Below, piece after piece: positions 5,586 to 7,023 of a stretch of DNA of 7,023 bases. Numbering within the stretch: the stretch's first letter is position 1; every line of letters begins with the position of its first letter. Source of the DNA: Ignavibacteriota bacterium (GTDB taxonomy: Bacteria > Bacteroidota > Ignavibacteria > Tepidaquicellales > Tepidaquicellaceae); the NCBI GenBank assembly GCA_003158365.1, contig PMIW01000134.1, positions 1 to 7,023 on the forward strand, read 5' to 3'. The notes beneath the pieces were generated by a model. The model did not search any database. It had not been told where the DNA came from and worked only from the letters and a program-made list of their open reading frames with translations. Both the position numbers and the translations under genes were made by a program.

Positions 5586-6058
5586 AAAATATTTTATTTA
5601 CCTCATTATTGATTTTCTTTGTTCTGGTATCTTCCTGCAGTAAGAAAAAGGAAGAAGTAAAAATAAACAAGCAAAGTAAAACTGACAGCAGCTCTGTCAC
5701 TTCATATGCTGTGAAAGATTCGCAAACGCAGAATGGAAAGGAATTAAATTCTGCAAGCGAAGAAAATATTAAAACGATTACAACCGAAGAAGTAAAAAAT
5801 TATATCGGTAAAAATGCAATAGTCAAAGGGTATGTTGCGGATGTTGCCATAAGGGAAAAAGTTGCTTATCTGAATTTCGACAGGAAGTTTCCGAAGAATA
5901 CTTTTTCCGCGGTGATATTCAGCGAGAAGTTTTCCGAAGTCGGTGATTTGAATATTTACAAAAATAAAAACGTCGAAGTAAAAGGCGTCATCAGCACATA
6001 CAAAGATAAACCACAAATTATAGTTACATCAAAAAATCAAATACAGACAGTTAAATGA
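5582..6058 (+). CDS. Lipoprotein with a C-terminal OB-fold domain
   Basis: A 158-residue protein with a lipoprotein signal: hydrophobic residues 4-16, lipobox V16-S17-S18-C19, then SKKKEE. The mature protein would be anchored by C19; the lysines and Ser/Thr-rich stretch at 20-65 look like an unstructured tether. Residues about 66-157 have the pattern of an OB-fold of the nucleic-acid-binding type: ITTEEVKNYIGKNAIVKGYV, YLNFDRKFPKNTFSAVIF, then NKNVEVKGVISTYKDKPQII. Domains of this pattern also occur in exported nucleases and stand-alone small proteins, where the ligand is not established; in the envelope, nucleic acid binding should not be assumed. Its ATG overlaps the stop of the TPR gene, and its TGA overlaps the era start, so translation of all three is probably coupled. 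The lipoprotein call is firm and the OB-fold call probable. Confidence 0.86.
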   Translation: MKNILFTSLLIFFVLVSSCSKKKEEVKINKQSKTDSSSVTSYAVKDSQTQNGKELNSASEENIKTITTEEVKNYIGKNAIVKGYVADVAIREKVAYLNFDRKFPKNTFSAVIFSEKFSEVGDLNIYKNKNVEVKGVISTYKDKPQIIVTSKNQIQTVK

Positions 6059-6942
6059 GAAAATGCGGTTATGTTGCAATCATAGGCAAGCCGAATGCGG
6101 GTAAGTCAACTCTGATGAATGCTTTACTGGGGTGCGAGCTTTCGATAGTGAATAAAAAAGCGCAAACGACAAGGAATAAAATTCTGGGCATATTCACGGA
6201 AAAAAACATACAGATTGTATTTATAGATACTCCCGGACTTTTCGAACCCAAATACGAACTGCAGAAATTCATGATGTCAGAGCTTAAATCATCTTTCAAA
6301 GAAGCCGATATAATACTGCACATAATCGATGTAACCGAATTCAGCATGAGGGCACTGAAAGATATCGAAGACAGGTTTGCAAAAGAGTTCAAAGGAAAGA
6401 AAAGAATAGTTGTATTAAACAAAATTGACCTTGAAGAGCAGGATGACGTAAAAAGCAAGATGGTGATGCTGAAGGAAGAATTTAAATTCGAAACTATAAT
6501 TCCCATTTCCGCAAAGGAAGATTTTAATTTAACCGAAGTACAGAGAGAGATAACAGACAATCTCCCCGTATCGGAATTTTTCTTCGACGATGAAATTCTG
6601 ACCGATAAGCCCGAGAAATTTTTTGTGGCGGAAATCATACGGCAGAAAATCCTTGATCTGTACCAGGATGAAGTACCGTACAGCGTTTACGTGGATATAG
6701 TCGAATTCATTGAAAGAAAAGATGCGAAGGATTACATCAATGCTGAAATAGTGCTCGAGAGGGAAACGCAGAAAATAATTTTCATCGGAAGGAACGGCGA
6801 TAAGATAAAAATGCTTGGAAAATTCGCCCGCGAAGGAATAGAGAAATTTCTGAAGAAAGAAGTTTACCTCAAGCTGTTCGTGAAAGTGCGCAAAGACTGG
6901 AGGAAAGACAAGAAGTTCTTGCGGGAAGCGTATAAACAATAA
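6055..6942 (+). CDS. era: Ribosome-assembly GTPase Era
   Basis: A 295-residue protein, the normal length for Era, which binds the 3' end of 16S rRNA and helps 30S subunit maturation. The GTPase domain has G1 GKPNAGKS (11-18), G2 in QTTRNKI (37-43), G3 DTPG (58-61), G4 NKID (122-125) and G5 SAK (152-154). The C-terminal KH domain has the GRNG loop at 245-248 in FIGRNGDKIKMLG and ends with the typical VKVRKDWRKDKKFLRE. The GxxG loop carries Arg-Asn where many Era proteins have Lys-Gly or similar, a mild variation. The start ATG overlaps the stop of the lipoprotein gene (ATGA), and there is no separate Shine-Dalgarno, so expression probably depends on the upstream envelope genes unless an internal promoter exists. 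Confidence 0.98.
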   Translation: MRKCGYVAIIGKPNAGKSTLMNALLGCELSIVNKKAQTTRNKILGIFTEKNIQIVFIDTPGLFEPKYELQKFMMSELKSSFKEADIILHIIDVTEFSMRALKDIEDRFAKEFKGKKRIVVLNKIDLEEQDDVKSKMVMLKEEFKFETIIPISAKEDFNLTEVQREITDNLPVSEFFFDDEILTDKPEKFFVAEIIRQKILDLYQDEVPYSVYVDIVEFIERKDAKDYINAEIVLERETQKIIFIGRNGDKIKMLGKFAREGIEKFLKKEVYLKLFVKVRKDWRKDKKFLREAYKQ

Positions 6943-6950
6943 GAGCAGAA

Positions 6951-6978
6951 GTTAGGAGTTAGAAGCTAGTAGTTAGTC
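6951..6978 (+). repeat. Degenerate 7-bp tandem repeat after era
   Basis: Four consecutive heptamers follow the era stop: GTTAGGA, GTTAGAA, GCTAGTA, GTTAGTC. They differ by one to three bases and share the core G(T/C)TAG. This resembles low-complexity GTTAGAA-type intergenic repeats that expand by slippage. The remaining sequence to the window end (6979-7023) is AT-rich, with a short GCAGTAACTGC dyad and no gene or clear terminator. Confidence 0.6.
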
Positions 6979-7023
6979 GCAGTAACTGCAGTATTAATGA
7001 TAATTTTTACTTTATAACTTTAT

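Noticed and set aside
6069..6638. Long open frame on the minus strand opposite era (189 codons)
   Set aside because: It is the antisense shadow of a certain gene, Ser/Phe-rich with no recognisable domain.
6529..6939. Minus-strand open frame of 136 codons opposite the era 3' half
   Set aside because: It is antisense to the Era KH domain, has no motif, and no start context.
6979..6992. GCAGTAACTGCAG dyad downstream of era as a terminator
   Set aside because: The arms leave a single-base loop, which cannot fold as an RNA hairpin, and no adjacent stem with a T-run is convincing.

Overview
The window is a roughly 7 kb stretch of chromosome, AT-rich overall, most likely from the Bacteroidota/Chlorobiota/Ignavibacteriota side of the bacterial tree. 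The clues are these. Most genes lack a clear Shine-Dalgarno sequence and have A-rich leaders. Exported proteins carry short signal peptides ending in Gln-containing junctions (NAQ, FCQ). One exported protein has a VSSC lipobox. This placement is an inference from style; no rRNA or marker comparison was possible.

Layout. Positions 1-876 are on the minus strand: the 5' end of an FAD-dependent oxidoreductase resembling L-2-hydroxyglutarate oxidase (lhgO, cut off by the window edge), preceded on its own strand by a GNAT acetyltransferase. A GC-rich hairpin lies directly after the acetyltransferase stop codon. From 998 everything reads on the plus strand. First comes a complete NAD(P)-dependent aldehyde dehydrogenase with its own Shine-Dalgarno and a convincing intrinsic terminator. 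A mazE-mazF toxin-antitoxin pair follows, preceded by GTATAC-type repeats that look like an autoregulatory operator. Next is a tight run of four genes: an exported trypsin-like protease fused to TPRs, an exported TPR protein, an OB-fold lipoprotein, and the ribosome-assembly GTPase era. The last three are joined by ATGA stop/start overlaps. A short degenerate 7-bp repeat follows era.

How the genes fit together. The two metabolic enzymes at the left (lhgO-like, aldehyde dehydrogenase) would fit 2-oxoacid/semialdehyde catabolism, but they are not in one operon. On the right, the protease, TPR protein and lipoprotein are all predicted to be exported and probably form an envelope-associated cluster transcribed into era.

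The most notable observations are two. First, base composition jumps sharply inside the protease-TPR gene (about 27% GC before ~4132, about 39% after). The TPR consensus changes at the same point, which suggests a chimeric gene. Second, the MazF-like toxin has lysines at both positions that hold the catalytic Arg and Thr in E. coli and B. subtilis MazF. I found no CRISPR array, transposase, tRNA or rRNA, and nothing I would call a wholly new multi-gene system.
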